Counted from the first letter of the stretch, positions 9,589-20,270 are shown. The stretch: DNA of 64,000 bases from Gammaproteobacteria bacterium (GCA_024225395.1 JAAEMR010000177.1:1-64000); one strand, 5' to 3'. Notes: generated by a model not told the origin, from the letters alone. Numbers and translations: made by a program.

Positions 9589-10751
9589 ATTTGAACCTTT
9601 AGCGGTTTATTGCTTTTGTTAACCAGTCGTTTTGCGATAAGAAAAGCAGGCAGAAATGCAACACAGAACAATAACAGGTTAAACATTTGTGGAAACGAGG
9701 AGGTCGCGGTTGCACCATGACTTGCCTGGGCAATCTGTACTTCAATATAGTGGCTCACCGGTAATAACTCACGCCATATCCGAGCTGGCAATGCCATATC
9801 TGTAGCCGGAAATGTAACGCCCATAAATGCAAAACTGGGAGCAGTGTATGCCGCGGCCAGACTCAATACCCGAACAGCGTCTTTTACCAGCACGAATAGT
9901 AGTATTGCCATCCCCTGACTGGCGATGACCATTAATAGCTGGGTCAATAGAATAATGAACCAGCTGCCATTCATCTGCCAACCGAGAACCACGTACATAC
10001 CGAGCAGAAATAGTAACCCGTGCAGCCAGAGTATCAGGGTGTAAGGCCATAATTTAGCGAGTATTGCCCGTGCGGGATTATTGCCTAGCCAGGATGTTAA
10101 TCCCTGGAGTCGAAGCTCTCTGCTTAACGCAAGCAAAGTAACAACTACAATAAGAATTTGCCACATGGCTGGGATAATTGCAGTCACCAGAAACTGGGCA
10201 TAATTACTGCTGATATTGAACAGGGCAGTAATCTGACTGTTAACAGGCACTGCAGCCCCCAGAGCATGAATACCAACTTTACCCTGACTGTATGCCTTCA
10301 TGGCACTGATTTTGGCATTGAAAGTACCTTGAGATTGCAGGAGGGCTGAAGCTGTTAATTTTCCAGTCAGCAAAAACTGTGCATTATAGAAAACAGTTAC
10401 CTGAGGAGGGCGACCTATACGTGTATCGGCTTCCAACTGGCTTGGTAGAATAATTAGTGCATTAACGTCTGCTGCCTTTAGTGCTGTCTGCCCTTCGTCA
10501 ATACTGGCAAATTGGCGTTCGACCCGTAACATCGGATTCGCATCATAATGCCTGATCAAACTGCGCGACATTTGGCTGTGATCCAGATCCACAACAGCAA
10601 TGCTTAGATCACGTGGCAATCCGGCAGAAAAAATATACCAAAGTAAAATAAAAAGACAGATAGGTACCCAGGTCACTAAGGACATAAGCCAATAGTCTTT
10701 TTTCAGGAAGTGCCATTCACGACCTTTTAATATGTTGGGGGCTGTGTTCAT
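9585..10751 (-). CDS. ABC-2 type exporter permease
   Basis: 388 residues, paralogous to the downstream permease, with the same arrangement: TM1, a periplasmic loop (AVVDLDHSQMSRSLIRHYD, VNALIILPSQLE), then a TM bundle. The two probably form a heterodimer. It follows the membrane-fusion gene without a gap (10751/10752). No Walker A motif is present in either permease. Confidence 0.85.
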   Translation of the reverse strand: MNTAPNILKGREWHFLKKDYWLMSLVTWVPICLFILLWYIFSAGLPRDLSIAVVDLDHSQMSRSLIRHYDANPMLRVERQFASIDEGQTALKAADVNALIILPSQLEADTRIGRPPQVTVFYNAQFLLTGKLTASALLQSQGTFNAKISAMKAYSQGKVGIHALGAAVPVNSQITALFNISSNYAQFLVTAIIPAMWQILIVVVTLLALSRELRLQGLTSWLGNNPARAILAKLWPYTLILWLHGLLFLLGMYVVLGWQMNGSWFIILLTQLLMVIASQGMAILLFVLVKDAVRVLSLAAAYTAPSFAFMGVTFPATDMALPARIWRELLPVSHYIEVQIAQASHGATATSSFPQMFNLLLFCVAFLPAFLIAKRLVNKSNKPLKVQI

Positions 10752-11726
10752 TTATTCTGTGCGTATCAGAATGCTCATACCAACACGAATATTATCAATA
10801 TCTTGTAATGGTCTGGCTTCCACTTCAAAAGTTCGCATATCAAACCCCTGAGATGCATCAGTTGCCCGCCAGGTCGCAAAATCGCCCATAACAGACACAT
10901 GACTGACTTTGAAACGATACAATTGCTGCCCAAGAGCTGGTATCACAACAGATATTTCGGTGCCTTGCAGGTAATCTTTTAAGAGATCTTCTGTGACATG
11001 AAAAATAGCCCAGGCATCCTGCATATCAATTATGCTCACTACAGGAAACCCTTTGGGTGCGATCTCGCCAGTTTGCAGAAGAACCTGTGAAACCTCACCG
11101 TCGTGCCAACTCTCTACCTTGCTTTCAGCTGTGTAAGCCTCTACTTCGGTAATTTTTTCCTTAGCGACTCTGGCTTTAGCACTGGCTGCTTTTTGTCTTT
11201 CTTCCCGTGTTCCTTCCTGAGTCATCTGGAACATTTCTTTCGCAGATTTTTCAGTGTATCTTGATGCCTGGAGTTTTGAATAGGCTTCATCCCGCTTCTG
11301 TTCAGAGAGAACATCATCTTTGTAAAGATTATCGATACGCTGAAAAGTTTTTTCTGCCAGTTTTACAGCAACGCCCGCTTTTAACCAATTATCTTTAGCG
11401 GTTTCAAGTTGTTGCTTGCGAGCACCTTTTTTAGCTTCTGATGCCAGTGCTTCTTCAGCTTCACTGACCGCTTTTGCCTGCTCAAGTTTAGCGTCCAGTT
11501 CAGGGCTCAGTAAGGTGTAGACTAATTGGCCTTGCTTAATCTGATCACCCTTGCGTACCAGCATTTTATCGATGCGCCCTGGTATTTTTGATGAAATATT
11601 ATACTGGCGGGCTTCTATCTGTCCCTGCAGGCGAACCGGTTGTGGTTGGTATGCTTTCCAAAATGAAAATATTAGAAAGCTAATCATGATAACTAGCAGG
11701 GTGGGTAATATTTTACGGTTACTCAT
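10752..11726 (-). CDS. HlyD-family membrane fusion protein
   Basis: 324 residues from the ATG at 11726, chosen because it overlaps the stop codon of the upstream outer-membrane gene (coupled start); an in-frame GTG at 11744 is the alternative. One N-terminal anchor helix, a lipoyl/barrel half (SSKIPGRIDKMLVRKGDQIK), a long coiled-coil hairpin (about 85-195, rich in Ala, Glu and Lys), then the second half-barrel (SWHDGEVSQVLLQTGEIAPKG). It links the inner-membrane exporter to the TolC-like channel. Confidence 0.9.
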   Translation of the reverse strand: MSNRKILPTLLVIMISFLIFSFWKAYQPQPVRLQGQIEARQYNISSKIPGRIDKMLVRKGDQIKQGQLVYTLLSPELDAKLEQAKAVSEAEEALASEAKKGARKQQLETAKDNWLKAGVAVKLAEKTFQRIDNLYKDDVLSEQKRDEAYSKLQASRYTEKSAKEMFQMTQEGTREERQKAASAKARVAKEKITEVEAYTAESKVESWHDGEVSQVLLQTGEIAPKGFPVVSIIDMQDAWAIFHVTEDLLKDYLQGTEISVVIPALGQQLYRFKVSHVSVMGDFATWRATDASQGFDMRTFEVEARPLQDIDNIRVGMSILIRTE

Positions 11727-13170
11727 AATGAATCTCGTTTTCACGCATTGATTGATATTCGGTAAAATTGTCCAGGTTATTACTCATAGTAAGTAGTTGA
11801 GCCAATGCAACAACATATTGATATGCAGCCACTGAACGTCGATTTTTTATACTGGTCAAAAACAATTCAGCATCAACAACTTCGAGCGAAGTAGACAGGC
11901 CTTGTGCAAATGCCTTCTCTCTCAAACGTACATTTTCTTTGGCCAGTACCAGGCTTGATTGAAGTCCGGTATATTCTTCCTGTGCCATTTGAGCACCACG
12001 CCAGGTTTTCTCTACCAGAAGACTTAAATCCTGAACAGCCTGAGCTTTAAGGTGTTTTATTTGCATTAATGTACTTCTGGCAGCTCTGATTTTTTTAGAA
12101 TGGCCATTTCGGTCAAGCAGTGGGATTTTAACGCCGATTCCAACAAGCCAGTCAGGATTTAATTCACTGGCCAATGTATCCTCTTCGTACAGTTGATAGT
12201 TTCCAAACAAAAAAACTTCAGGGTAAGATTTACCCTTCTCAACAGCGATTAGTCCAGATGCCTGAGTCGCTTTTGCATCCATTACCCCCAGCCCTGGATA
12301 ATGACTCAAAGTATCCTGAATAAAGCTTTCCATTAATGGTAATCGGGGAGAGATGAAAAGTTCATCACTTGGTTGTGGTAGTTGATCTTGTTTGAGCATT
12401 CTCTTAAGCGCTACTTGAGTCATTTCAAGATCACGCCTGGCTTTTTTTACTTCTACTATCGCCGTGTCATAACTTGCTGCTGCCTTAAGTGTTTCAACTT
12501 TGGCAATTTGTCCCTGTTCCTCAAGTTTGACTGCGTGATCGCGGTGCTTTTGAAGATTTTTTTGTGCTTCTACTCTGGTTTGTAATACTTGTTGTGCCAG
12601 TACAACGCCAAAATAAACTTTTGCCAGTTTTTCAAATTGAGATTGTCTTTCAAGTTCAAGTAATAAGCCAGCCTCAAGAGTTTGTGCTTTGGCTATGTCC
12701 TGTGCAGCAGTAATTCGTCCACCTGTATACAATGGCCATAATATATTTAAAGAACTGGTTACGACACTATCATCGGTAATTTGTGATGCAAAGGCCGTAT
12801 CAAGCTGATGGGATGAGATACCAAGACTGCTACCAGTGCTAGCTAATAATGACATTAACTGAGATCCTTCTGCCATGCTATCGAGTAATGAAGAGGGTGT
12901 TATGGATACTGCCTCATTTAACTGCACATAACTGGCAGAAATATTTATAGATGGCATATCTAGATGACGTGTTGCCTGCTGTATATATTTAGCCTTATCG
13001 ACATTCCTATGACTAGCAGCCAGAGCATCATTATTCACAACGAGTTGCTGAAAAGCCTGAGAAAAGCTGTACTCTTCTGCAACTAGTTCGTTGACCTGTA
13101 GCGTACAAACTAACAGCAGCATAAAAGAACGAACAGCTATAAATTTTCGTGTAATTGTTGTGGGGTACAT
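11719..13170 (-). CDS. TolC-family outer membrane efflux protein
   Basis: 483 residues with a signal peptide (MYPTTITRKF start, cleavage near VAEEYS). Two repeats of the outer-membrane-factor fold are visible, with long helical segments and the conserved AAxSYD-like and PEVFLFGNYQ regions. It lies between marR and the HlyD gene in the same minus-strand operon, which therefore supplies an outer-membrane exit for the exporter. Confidence 0.9.
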   Translation of the reverse strand: MYPTTITRKFIAVRSFMLLLVCTLQVNELVAEEYSFSQAFQQLVVNNDALAASHRNVDKAKYIQQATRHLDMPSINISASYVQLNEAVSITPSSLLDSMAEGSQLMSLLASTGSSLGISSHQLDTAFASQITDDSVVTSSLNILWPLYTGGRITAAQDIAKAQTLEAGLLLELERQSQFEKLAKVYFGVVLAQQVLQTRVEAQKNLQKHRDHAVKLEEQGQIAKVETLKAAASYDTAIVEVKKARRDLEMTQVALKRMLKQDQLPQPSDELFISPRLPLMESFIQDTLSHYPGLGVMDAKATQASGLIAVEKGKSYPEVFLFGNYQLYEEDTLASELNPDWLVGIGVKIPLLDRNGHSKKIRAARSTLMQIKHLKAQAVQDLSLLVEKTWRGAQMAQEEYTGLQSSLVLAKENVRLREKAFAQGLSTSLEVVDAELFLTSIKNRRSVAAYQYVVALAQLLTMSNNLDNFTEYQSMRENEIHYE

Positions 13171-13198
13171 GGTTAATTTTAGGCGATATTTTTGATCA

Positions 13199-13657
13199 TT
13201 ATTTTTCAGGAACTTCTCTGGATTGCTCGAGATTGTTAATCAGCTTTCGTAATAGAAACTTTAGATGGTTTTGTTCATCTTCATTCAAACCTGTTACAGC
13301 CTGATCATTGACTTCTCGACCTTTGGTCATCATAGAAACCATCAATGTGCTGGCATGTTCTGTAGGGTAAAAACGGAAGCGGCGTTTATCTTCAGGGTCT
13401 GACTCACGCTGTACCAGATTATCACGCTCCATCCGTTGTAAAGTATTTGCCATAGTCGCCTGTTCAACCAAAATGCGTTTGCACAGATCAACCTGGGAAA
13501 GCCCTTTTTCTTCGTGCAATACCAGTAATACAGGGAGCTGACCAATAGACACTCCTTCCGGTTTTATTTTTTGCTCCAGAGTGCGTGAGAACAATCGGGC
13601 CATATAATTCACCAGATACCCTATAGATTCTGTACGCTTAAATTGAATGTTCGGCAT
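13199..13657 (-). CDS. MarR-family transcriptional regulator
   Basis: 152 residues with a winged helix-turn-helix (LSQVDLCKRILVEQATMANT, then the wing DPEDKRRFRFYPT). It is the first gene of the marR-tolC-hlyD-permease-permease operon. A perfect dyad sits about 50 bp upstream of its start, so autorepression of the whole operon with release by an exported compound is the likely logic. Confidence 0.92.
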   Translation of the reverse strand: MPNIQFKRTESIGYLVNYMARLFSRTLEQKIKPEGVSIGQLPVLLVLHEEKGLSQVDLCKRILVEQATMANTLQRMERDNLVQRESDPEDKRRFRFYPTEHASTLMVSMMTKGREVNDQAVTGLNEDEQNHLKFLLRKLINNLEQSREVPEK

Positions 13658-13707
13658 GATAAATATCGAGTGGTTTAATTAGCAGAAATTATAGGTCATA
13701 ACAATAA

Positions 13708-13723
13708 ACATAGCAAGCTATGT
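13708..13723. promoter_or_regulatory. Probable MarR operator
   Basis: A perfect 7-2-7 inverted repeat, ACATAGC-AA-GCTATGT, 51-66 bp upstream of marR and within AT-rich promoter-like sequence. Length and position fit MarR-family operators. The rest of 13658-13923 shows no further structure. Confidence 0.65.
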
Positions 13724-13923
13724 AAAATATATAATATGTTATTTCCTGATAAGTAAAGCAATCGGAGAAAAACGAAATTTATCTCTTTGGAATGCTTGTT
13801 TTCTAATAAGATATTCCTGAAACTGTGAATTTAGTCACCTGCCAAACGGTATCTTGTCACAGTTTTTTTATAACTATGTTCTAAAATATAACCAGTGAAA
13901 ATAAATAGGTAAGGTTAAGTATT

Positions 13924-14157
13924 ATGTTTGGTTTTTTTAAAGATCGTCTGGAAAGGAAACGTAAAGAAGCTAATGAGTTAAAGCTAAAAAAAGCTCTGTC
14001 AGAGAAATTCTTTAAATACGATGAAACCAACTCTGAAAAGACTGCGATCAATTTAGATGATACTGATTACACTGAGGTCACTATTTTTGGAAAAAGGGAG
14101 AGAGTTAAAAAAGAGCATATCACTATTTTTGATGTTTCGGTCTATACATCAAGGTGA
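13924..14157 (+). CDS. Small charged hypothetical protein
   Basis: 77 residues, start MFGFFKDRLE, very rich in Lys and Glu, with a predicted helix in residues 8-35 and a beta-prone C-terminal half (TEVTIFGKRERVKKEHITIF). A GGTAAGG stretch lies upstream of the ATG and an AT-rich possible promoter precedes it. I do not recognise the family. It stands alone between divergent genes; no function is assigned. Confidence 0.5.
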   Translation: MFGFFKDRLERKRKEANELKLKKALSEKFFKYDETNSEKTAINLDDTDYTEVTIFGKRERVKKEHITIFDVSVYTSR

Positions 14158-14312
14158 AAATTGAAAGCTACCAGGGCCAACCGTAGCGGGTTGATAATAT
14201 GATTTACCTGTGTGATTCATAGACATCCTTCCGCTATTCTTAACTTTCAAATATGTCGCTGAAAGACGTTTCAGGGTCCAGATTCCATTACCTGAATAAA
14301 TGATAAAATCTT

Positions 14313-15929
14313 TTAACCAAAATTAAACCGTTTAAGTAATTTATCAAGGTCTGCTGCGAGCTGAACAATTTCATCACTTTGGATGGATGTCTGCTGTGCA
14401 TCGCCGGCGGTACTTTCCGAGAGCTGAGTAATGTTCATGATATTATTTTGAACCTGTTTGGTGATTTCAGTTTGCTGCTCAACAGTCTGGTTCATATCGC
14501 TATTCATGGAGTGAATTTTACTGATGGACTGTACGATTAATTTTAAGGTGCTATCGGCTGACTCAACTTCATTTTTGCGTTCTTCGGCTTCCAGCTTTGC
14601 CTGATCCATCACTTTTACAGCTTGCTTGGCACCAGATTGTAACTGTTCAATGATAAGCTCAATCTGTTGTGTTGATTCGTGTGACCGAGTCGCTAAAGTT
14701 CTGACTTCATCAGCAACAACAGCAAAGCCGCGTCCCTGTTCACCGGCACGAGCAGCTTCAATGGCGGCATTGAGCGCCAGCAGGTTGGTTTGTTCGGCAA
14801 TACCTTTGATGACATCCAGTACGCTACCAATATCTTCACTTTGCTGATCCAGAGATGTGATGACCTCGGAGGCATTTTCTATACGTGTAACCAGTTTTAA
14901 TATTCCCTCAATTGCCCTTTGAGTTGTTTCTGCACCACTGGTGGCATCACTATCTGCCTTTCTCGAAGCTTCTGCGACATCTGAAGCTGTTTCTCCTACA
15001 GCTTCTGCTGACTGTTCGAGCTGGAGGATTGAGTTTGCTACTGATTCTGTTTCGGTTCTTTGTTGATTTGCTGCAGAAGACGTTTTTATTGCGGATGAGG
15101 AGATGGAAGCAGAGCTGTTATTAAGTTGAGAGACTGCATCGTTGACCTGTCTCATGCTGTTTGAAAAATACTCAAGTAAGCGGTTAAAAGCACGTGCAAC
15201 CTGTCCTATTTCATCCTTAGAGTCGATGTTTATCGTATTGCTCAAATCCTGTGATTCAGAATTTCTGGTCATGATGTCACGTATTATATTAAGCGGATTC
15301 AAAACCACAAAACCCACGTACCATTGAATGATGAAAAGGCCTGCAATTAAAACAACAATATTTATCCAGGATAAGCTCCACAGATTATTATCGATGATTT
15401 TATCGAGACCTTCTAAGGAATAGTCAACCCTGACAGTTCCCAGCAGGGTTCCTTCTTCAGTCACATGACATATCAGGCAGTTGGTACCTTTGTAATTTTT
15501 TTCTGCAAACATGGGAATGATAACGCTTACCGAGCGACCTGAATCATCATCTGTTTTTAAAATTATGGGTTGTTTTGCCTGTAAACCCTGTTTATCCAGA
15601 TCATCTTCAATTATCTGTTCAGCATTGCCTGCTCCAAATAATTTTTTTACCGCTTCAGCCCGGATAACTTTAACACTGGTAATATCATCTGCATCCAATA
15701 ATTTTTCGCGTAATACTGATCGTTGGGATATGGTTCCTGATAGCATCATGGTATTGATATTATCAAAGTAAGTGCGTGCTATTTGTTCGGTTTTGTCGAC
15801 AGCCAAATCCATCACCAGGCTGCGTTCATTTTTAGCCGTTATGCTGGTGGTTAATATAATTAACAGGGAGAAAACAATGAGTAAAACTAGAAGAATTTTT
15901 AATTTAATACTCTTTGATAGATAAGACAT
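14313..15929 (-). CDS. Methyl-accepting chemotaxis protein with periplasmic c-type heme motif
   Basis: 538 residues: TM1 (about 11-30), a periplasmic sensor domain, TM2 (about 187-208), HAMP, and a cytoplasmic signalling domain with the conserved hairpin ([20 protein letters not shown]). The sensor domain holds C151-L-I-C154-H155, a CxxCH motif followed by a short strand ([11 protein letters not shown]). This arrangement is known from heme-containing periplasmic chemoreceptors such as DcrA and Geobacter sensors. It probably detects redox state, oxygen or NO. No che genes lie nearby. Confidence 0.93.
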   Translation of the reverse strand: MSYLSKSIKLKILLVLLIVFSLLIILTTSITAKNERSLVMDLAVDKTEQIARTYFDNINTMMLSGTISQRSVLREKLLDADDITSVKVIRAEAVKKLFGAGNAEQIIEDDLDKQGLQAKQPIILKTDDDSGRSVSVIIPMFAEKNYKGTNCLICHVTEEGTLLGTVRVDYSLEGLDKIIDNNLWSLSWINIVVLIAGLFIIQWYVGFVVLNPLNIIRDIMTRNSESQDLSNTINIDSKDEIGQVARAFNRLLEYFSNSMRQVNDAVSQLNNSSASISSSAIKTSSAANQQRTETESVANSILQLEQSAEAVGETASDVAEASRKADSDATSGAETTQRAIEGILKLVTRIENASEVITSLDQQSEDIGSVLDVIKGIAEQTNLLALNAAIEAARAGEQGRGFAVVADEVRTLATRSHESTQQIELIIEQLQSGAKQAVKVMDQAKLEAEERKNEVESADSTLKLIVQSISKIHSMNSDMNQTVEQQTEITKQVQNNIMNITQLSESTAGDAQQTSIQSDEIVQLAADLDKLLKRFNFG

Positions 15930-16188
15930 AATGGATAAATTTAAGATATATATTCATTTATCGGTAAATTATAGTGTTTCTTTAGGAAAAGTATGAAAAA
16001 GATTAAATTTTATTTATATAATCGCTGAAGGAATAAATTACTCGCATTACTTCATGAAGCTCGTGTAAATTTAATCTTTATTTGGTAATTTAATGGTGAA
16101 ATACCACAGCATTGCTCGACGTAGTAGTTACAAATCCCTATAGTACGCACCTCTTTAAACCCCATTAGTACAGTTCAGGATCAATCCC

Positions 16189-17781
16189 GTGATTTCAACC
16201 GCAAATATCACCATGCAGTTTGCTGCTAAACCTCTGTTTGAAAATATTTCAGTCAAATTCAGTGAAGGAAACCGTTATGGTCTGATCGGTGCAAATGGAT
16301 GTGGTAAATCAACTTTTATGAAGATTTTAACGGGTGAACTTGAACCCTCTGTGGGTTCAGTTTCGGTCAGCCCGAATGAGCGTGTGGGGTCACTCTCTCA
16401 GGATCAGTTTGCGTTCGAAGAATATAGCGTTATCAATACCGTAATCATGGGGCATCCAGAATTATGGGAAGTGAAACGTGAACGTGATCGTATTTATGCG
16501 TTACCAGAAATGTCAGAAGCTGAAGGTATGAAAGTGGCTGATCTGGAAACTGAGTATGCAGAAATGGATGGCTATAGTGCTGAAAGTCGTGCGGGTGAAC
16601 TGTTAATGAGTGCCGGTATCGAACAGGCATTACATTATGGATTGATGAGTCAGGTTGCTCCGGGCTGGAAATTGCGGGTATTACTGGCCCAGGCTCTTTT
16701 TTCTGATCCTGATATTTTATTGCTTGATGAGCCGACAAACAATCTTGATATTAATACCATCCGTTGGCTCGAAACTGTGCTGAATGATCGCAATAGCACG
16801 ATGATTATTATTTCTCATGACAGACACTTTTTAAATGCAGTGTGCACACATATGGCTGATATTGATTATGGTGAGCTGCGTATTTATCCGGGCAATTATG
16901 ATGATTTTATGACAGCCTCAACTCAGGCCAGAGAACGTTTACAGGCCGATAATGCGAAGAAGAAAGTACAGATTGCTGAATTACAGCAATTTGTCAGTCG
17001 ATTTTCAGCGAATGCTTCAAAAGCCAAGCAGGCGACTTCACGCGCGAAACAGCTGGAAAAAATCAAACTGGATGATATCAAACCTTCCAGCCGTGTCAGT
17101 CCGTTCATTCGTTTTAATCAGCAGAAAAAATTACACCGCCAGGCATTGATTCTGGAAAATTTAGGTCATGCATTTGATGAAACCCTGTTTGAAAATGGCA
17201 ATATGATTCTGGAGGCGGGTAGTCGATTAGCCGTCATTGGAGAAAATGGAGCGGGTAAAACCACTTTTTTACGTTTATTAATGGATGAATTACCCGCTAA
17301 CAAGGGTGTTATAAAGTGGTCTGAAAATGCTACTCTGGGTTATTGTCCTCAAGACAGTTCAGCTGATTTTGACAGTGATCTGAATCTATTTGACTGGATG
17401 AGCCAGTGGCGAAAGGGCAATCAGGATGAACAGGTAGTGCGTTCAACTCTGGGGCGTTTATTATTTTCCAGGGATGATTTTAAGAAGAAAGTTAATGTTT
17501 GTTCGGGTGGAGAGAAAAACCGGTTACTGTTCGGTAAGTTAATGATGCAGGAAACCAATATTCTGTTGATGGATGAACCTACTAACCATCTGGACATGGA
17601 GTCAATTGAAGCCTTAAATATGGCATTAGAGCATTATGAAGGTACTCTAATCTTTGTCAGTCATGATCGAGAGTTTGTGTCGTCATTAGCGACCCGCATT
17701 ATTGAAATAAAAAATCATGCATTGGTGGATTATCAGGGTACTTATGAAGAGTATCTTACCAGTTTGCAATCTGTGGCTTAA
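16189..17781 (+). CDS. ybiT: ABC-F ATPase YbiT
   Basis: 530 residues, the same length as E. coli YbiT. Two ABC domains with Walker A GANGCGKS and GENGAGKT, Walker [12 protein letters not shown] and [11 protein letters not shown], and a linker rich in Lys and Gln between them (about 235-310). The second signature is [10 protein letters not shown]; in the first it is replaced by [10 protein letters not shown], as in YbiT. A GTG start is used. ABC-F proteins act on ribosomes as translation factors; the YbiT group has no assigned antibiotic-resistance role. It stands alone with its own upstream region. Confidence 0.95.
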   Translation: MISTANITMQFAAKPLFENISVKFSEGNRYGLIGANGCGKSTFMKILTGELEPSVGSVSVSPNERVGSLSQDQFAFEEYSVINTVIMGHPELWEVKRERDRIYALPEMSEAEGMKVADLETEYAEMDGYSAESRAGELLMSAGIEQALHYGLMSQVAPGWKLRVLLAQALFSDPDILLLDEPTNNLDINTIRWLETVLNDRNSTMIIISHDRHFLNAVCTHMADIDYGELRIYPGNYDDFMTASTQARERLQADNAKKKVQIAELQQFVSRFSANASKAKQATSRAKQLEKIKLDDIKPSSRVSPFIRFNQQKKLHRQALILENLGHAFDETLFENGNMILEAGSRLAVIGENGAGKTTFLRLLMDELPANKGVIKWSENATLGYCPQDSSADFDSDLNLFDWMSQWRKGNQDEQVVRSTLGRLLFSRDDFKKKVNVCSGGEKNRLLFGKLMMQETNILLMDEPTNHLDMESIEALNMALEHYEGTLIFVSHDREFVSSLATRIIEIKNHALVDYQGTYEEYLTSLQSVA

Positions 17782-17914
17782 ACCGGTTAACAGCTTCATG
17801 TATTATCGCAAGCTAAAGCTGACTTCTATGATTAATAGTCTTGAAACAGTGGTATCCAGTTCACGAGTTGTTGAATACAATGTCATTAACACCCCCTTGA
17901 ACAGGAGCTGAATT

Positions 17915-19114
17915 TTGTTTTATGAACTCGATGAAAACCTGAATCAGGCCATTACAGAAGCAGGGTTTGAAAAACCGACTCCGGTTCAACAGGAAACACT
18001 GGAACCCGCTCTGGATGGGAAAGATCTTTTTGTCAGTGCCGAAACAGGCAGTGGAAAAACCTGCGCCTACCTGTTACCAACCTTCGAAAGATTAATACCG
18101 CAAACACGACGTGAAATACTTGCTCTAGTTCTGGTTCCTACTCGTGAACTGGCCCAGCAGGTTTTAAAACAGGCCAAACAACTGGCTCGTTTTACTGATA
18201 TTAAACTGGGGCATATTGGTGGCGGAACGGATATTAAAAAACAGCAGCAATGGATTCAACAACCTCCTCAATTCCTGGTTGCTACTCCGGGACGTTTATC
18301 CGGATTAATTGCCAACGATGAACTGGATCTTAGCCAGGTAGAGGTGCTCATACTGGATGAAGCAGATCGCCTGTTAGACATGGGTTTTAGCGATGAAATC
18401 ATGGCTATAGCCGATAACTGTTTTAATCGTGAGCAAACTCAACTGTATTCGGCAAGTCTGGCTAACAAGAAGTTAAGGGGGTTAGCAAAAGAACTACTAA
18501 CCGAACCCAAAGTGATTGAGCTTAATAAAATATCGGATAAACATGAATCTATCCGTGAGCAAATTATTTTTGCGGATGATAAAGCTCATAAACTCAAACA
18601 ATTAGCATGGCTTTTGCAGAATGAAGATTATCAACATGCCCTGGTTTTCTGCAACTCAAGAGAGCAAACCGAGCAGCTTGATCGCCTAATGCGTCAAAAA
18701 GAAATTAGCTCAGGTATTTTGCATGGCGGGCGAGATCAAAAGCAACGGAATCTGGCCATGAGTAAACTCAGGCGAAATCAGATTAAGGTGATTATAGCGA
18801 CCGATATTGCTGCCCGTGGTCTGGATGTTGAAGGCATGGACCTGGTGATCAACTTCGAAATGCCACGCCGTGGTGAATTGTATGTGCATCGTATCGGTCG
18901 TACTGGCAGAGCAGGGGACTCAGGTCTGGCGATTTCTCTGGTCATAGCGCCTGAATTTAACTTGATGGCGGGTATAGAGCGTTATTTGAAACACAAGTTT
19001 GAACGTCGAAAAATTAAAGGGCTGGAAGGTTTTTATAAAGGCCCCAAAAAACAGAAGGCTTCGGGTAAAGCGGTTAAAAAGAAGAAAAAAAATAAGGCTA
19101 AACGAAGAAAGTAA
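17915..19114 (+). CDS. srmB: DEAD-box RNA helicase, SrmB-like
   Basis: 399 residues from a TTG start with AGGAG 7 bp upstream. Motifs: Q-motif (GFEKPTPVQQ), I (AETGSGKT), Ia (PTRELAQQ), II (DEAD), III read as SAS instead of the usual SAT, IV-VI (TDIAARGLD, HRIGRTGRAG). The tail is very basic (KKKKKNKAKRRK), as in SrmB, which acts early in 50S ribosome assembly. RhlE or another small DEAD-box helicase is the alternative, but the opening FYELDENL and the length fit SrmB. Confidence 0.8.
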   Translation: MFYELDENLNQAITEAGFEKPTPVQQETLEPALDGKDLFVSAETGSGKTCAYLLPTFERLIPQTRREILALVLVPTRELAQQVLKQAKQLARFTDIKLGHIGGGTDIKKQQQWIQQPPQFLVATPGRLSGLIANDELDLSQVEVLILDEADRLLDMGFSDEIMAIADNCFNREQTQLYSASLANKKLRGLAKELLTEPKVIELNKISDKHESIREQIIFADDKAHKLKQLAWLLQNEDYQHALVFCNSREQTEQLDRLMRQKEISSGILHGGRDQKQRNLAMSKLRRNQIKVIIATDIAARGLDVEGMDLVINFEMPRRGELYVHRIGRTGRAGDSGLAISLVIAPEFNLMAGIERYLKHKFERRKIKGLEGFYKGPKKQKASGKAVKKKKKNKAKRRK

Positions 19115-19289
19115 CGCTTGATACAATTTTGTGTTGAATACTGTTTTCATCCAACGGGTTTAATTCATTGCAATCATCCAGTATTGTTGGACCCTGTTTA
19201 TTGAATAATCCATAACACAGGTCATTGCCAGTTGATGACAAATGGTTGATTGTTAAATAAAAGTACACAGAAATACGCAGGTGATATCA

Positions 19290-19547
19290 ATGGCTCATGT
19301 AAAACGCTTAGTACTCGACGTACTCAAACCTCATCAACCCAATGCTCTGGATCTGGCTCGAGCAATAGCTTCTTTGGCAGATGGGTATAGAGTAGATATC
19401 AAGGTACTGGAAGTTGATGATAAGACTGAAACACTGATCGTAACGGTTGAAGGTGAAGAACTGGATTTTGAACTGATCAATACCACCATTTCTGAGAATG
19501 GAGCATCTCTTCATAGTGTTGATGAGGTTTCAGTCACTGGGCAGTAA
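19290..19547 (+). CDS. DUF211 family protein
   Basis: 85 residues from the ATG at 19290, chosen for the CAGGTG upstream; a GTG at 19281 is possible. KRLVLDVLKPHQPNALDLAR and SVDEVSVTG match DUF211/COG1888 proteins, common in archaea and scattered in bacteria, which fold as small ferredoxin-like oligomers of unknown function. It is followed 28 bp later by a VIT1/CCC1-like membrane protein, suggesting a shared job, possibly metal-related. Confidence 0.8.
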   Translation: MAHVKRLVLDVLKPHQPNALDLARAIASLADGYRVDIKVLEVDDKTETLIVTVEGEELDFELINTTISENGASLHSVDEVSVTGQ

Positions 19548-19575
19548 TTCAGCCTCAATGTAACCAGTTAAATGG

Positions 19576-20160
19576 ATGCTTTCGATGAATTTGAAACAGA
19601 TAAAAAAAATGCTGGAAGCTTCAGATTCATTGAGCATTATGCGCCGATATTTTGTAGTCAATGGGTTTGATGGTGCTTTAACAACACTCGGTTTAATTAT
19701 GGGTTTTTATGTCAGTGACCGGGTAGAGCTTGTGGTGGTCATTACTTCCTGTCTAGCCGCTGCCCTGGCTCTTGGTATGAGTGGAGTATCCAGCGCCTAT
19801 ATTAGTGAAACCGCGGAACGGCGTCGTAATCTGGCCCAACTGGAAGAAGCCATGCTAGCTTCTCTGAAACATAGCAATCACGGCAAAGCTGCTACCTGGA
19901 TTCCATGGCTTGTCGCCCTGGTTAATGGTTTTGGACCACTTGTTATTGCACTGATTATTATGCTTCCCTTATGGTTAGGTCAGCAGGGGGTATTGACAGG
20001 GATAAACCCATTAACGGTGGCTATGGTCGTGGCTTTGTTCATTATCTTCCTGCTCGGGGTTTTTCTAGGACGGGTTGGAGGTACATTCTGGTTATGGAGC
20101 GGGTTACAGAGTCTGGCGATAGCTTTACTGACTGTTGGGCTGATCTATGTTGTGGGATGA
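19576..20160 (+). CDS. VIT1/CCC1-family membrane transporter
   Basis: 194 residues with five hydrophobic segments (about 25-45, 48-70, 110-135, 145-165, 170-193). RRYFVVNGFDGALTTLGLIM at the first helix and GMSGVSSAYISETAERRR after the second match vacuolar iron/manganese transporter-type proteins. The family moves Fe(II) or Mn(II). It is co-directional with the DUF211 gene. Metal specificity cannot be read from sequence. Confidence 0.78.
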   Translation: MLSMNLKQIKKMLEASDSLSIMRRYFVVNGFDGALTTLGLIMGFYVSDRVELVVVITSCLAAALALGMSGVSSAYISETAERRRNLAQLEEAMLASLKHSNHGKAATWIPWLVALVNGFGPLVIALIIMLPLWLGQQGVLTGINPLTVAMVVALFIIFLLGVFLGRVGGTFWLWSGLQSLAIALLTVGLIYVVG

Positions 20161-20270
20161 CCGGCGTTTATTCTTTTATAACTACTCAGCGTAATTAAAA
20201 AGTCAACACAATATCACCTCGAACACCTGCACGCATGTAGGTGGAGCAACGCAGATGCAGTTGCCGGGAG

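Noticed and set aside
16042-16075. Possible third copy of the MITE-like repeat
   Set aside because: Only a short CATGAAGCTCGTG-like stretch resembles the ends; the body does not match.
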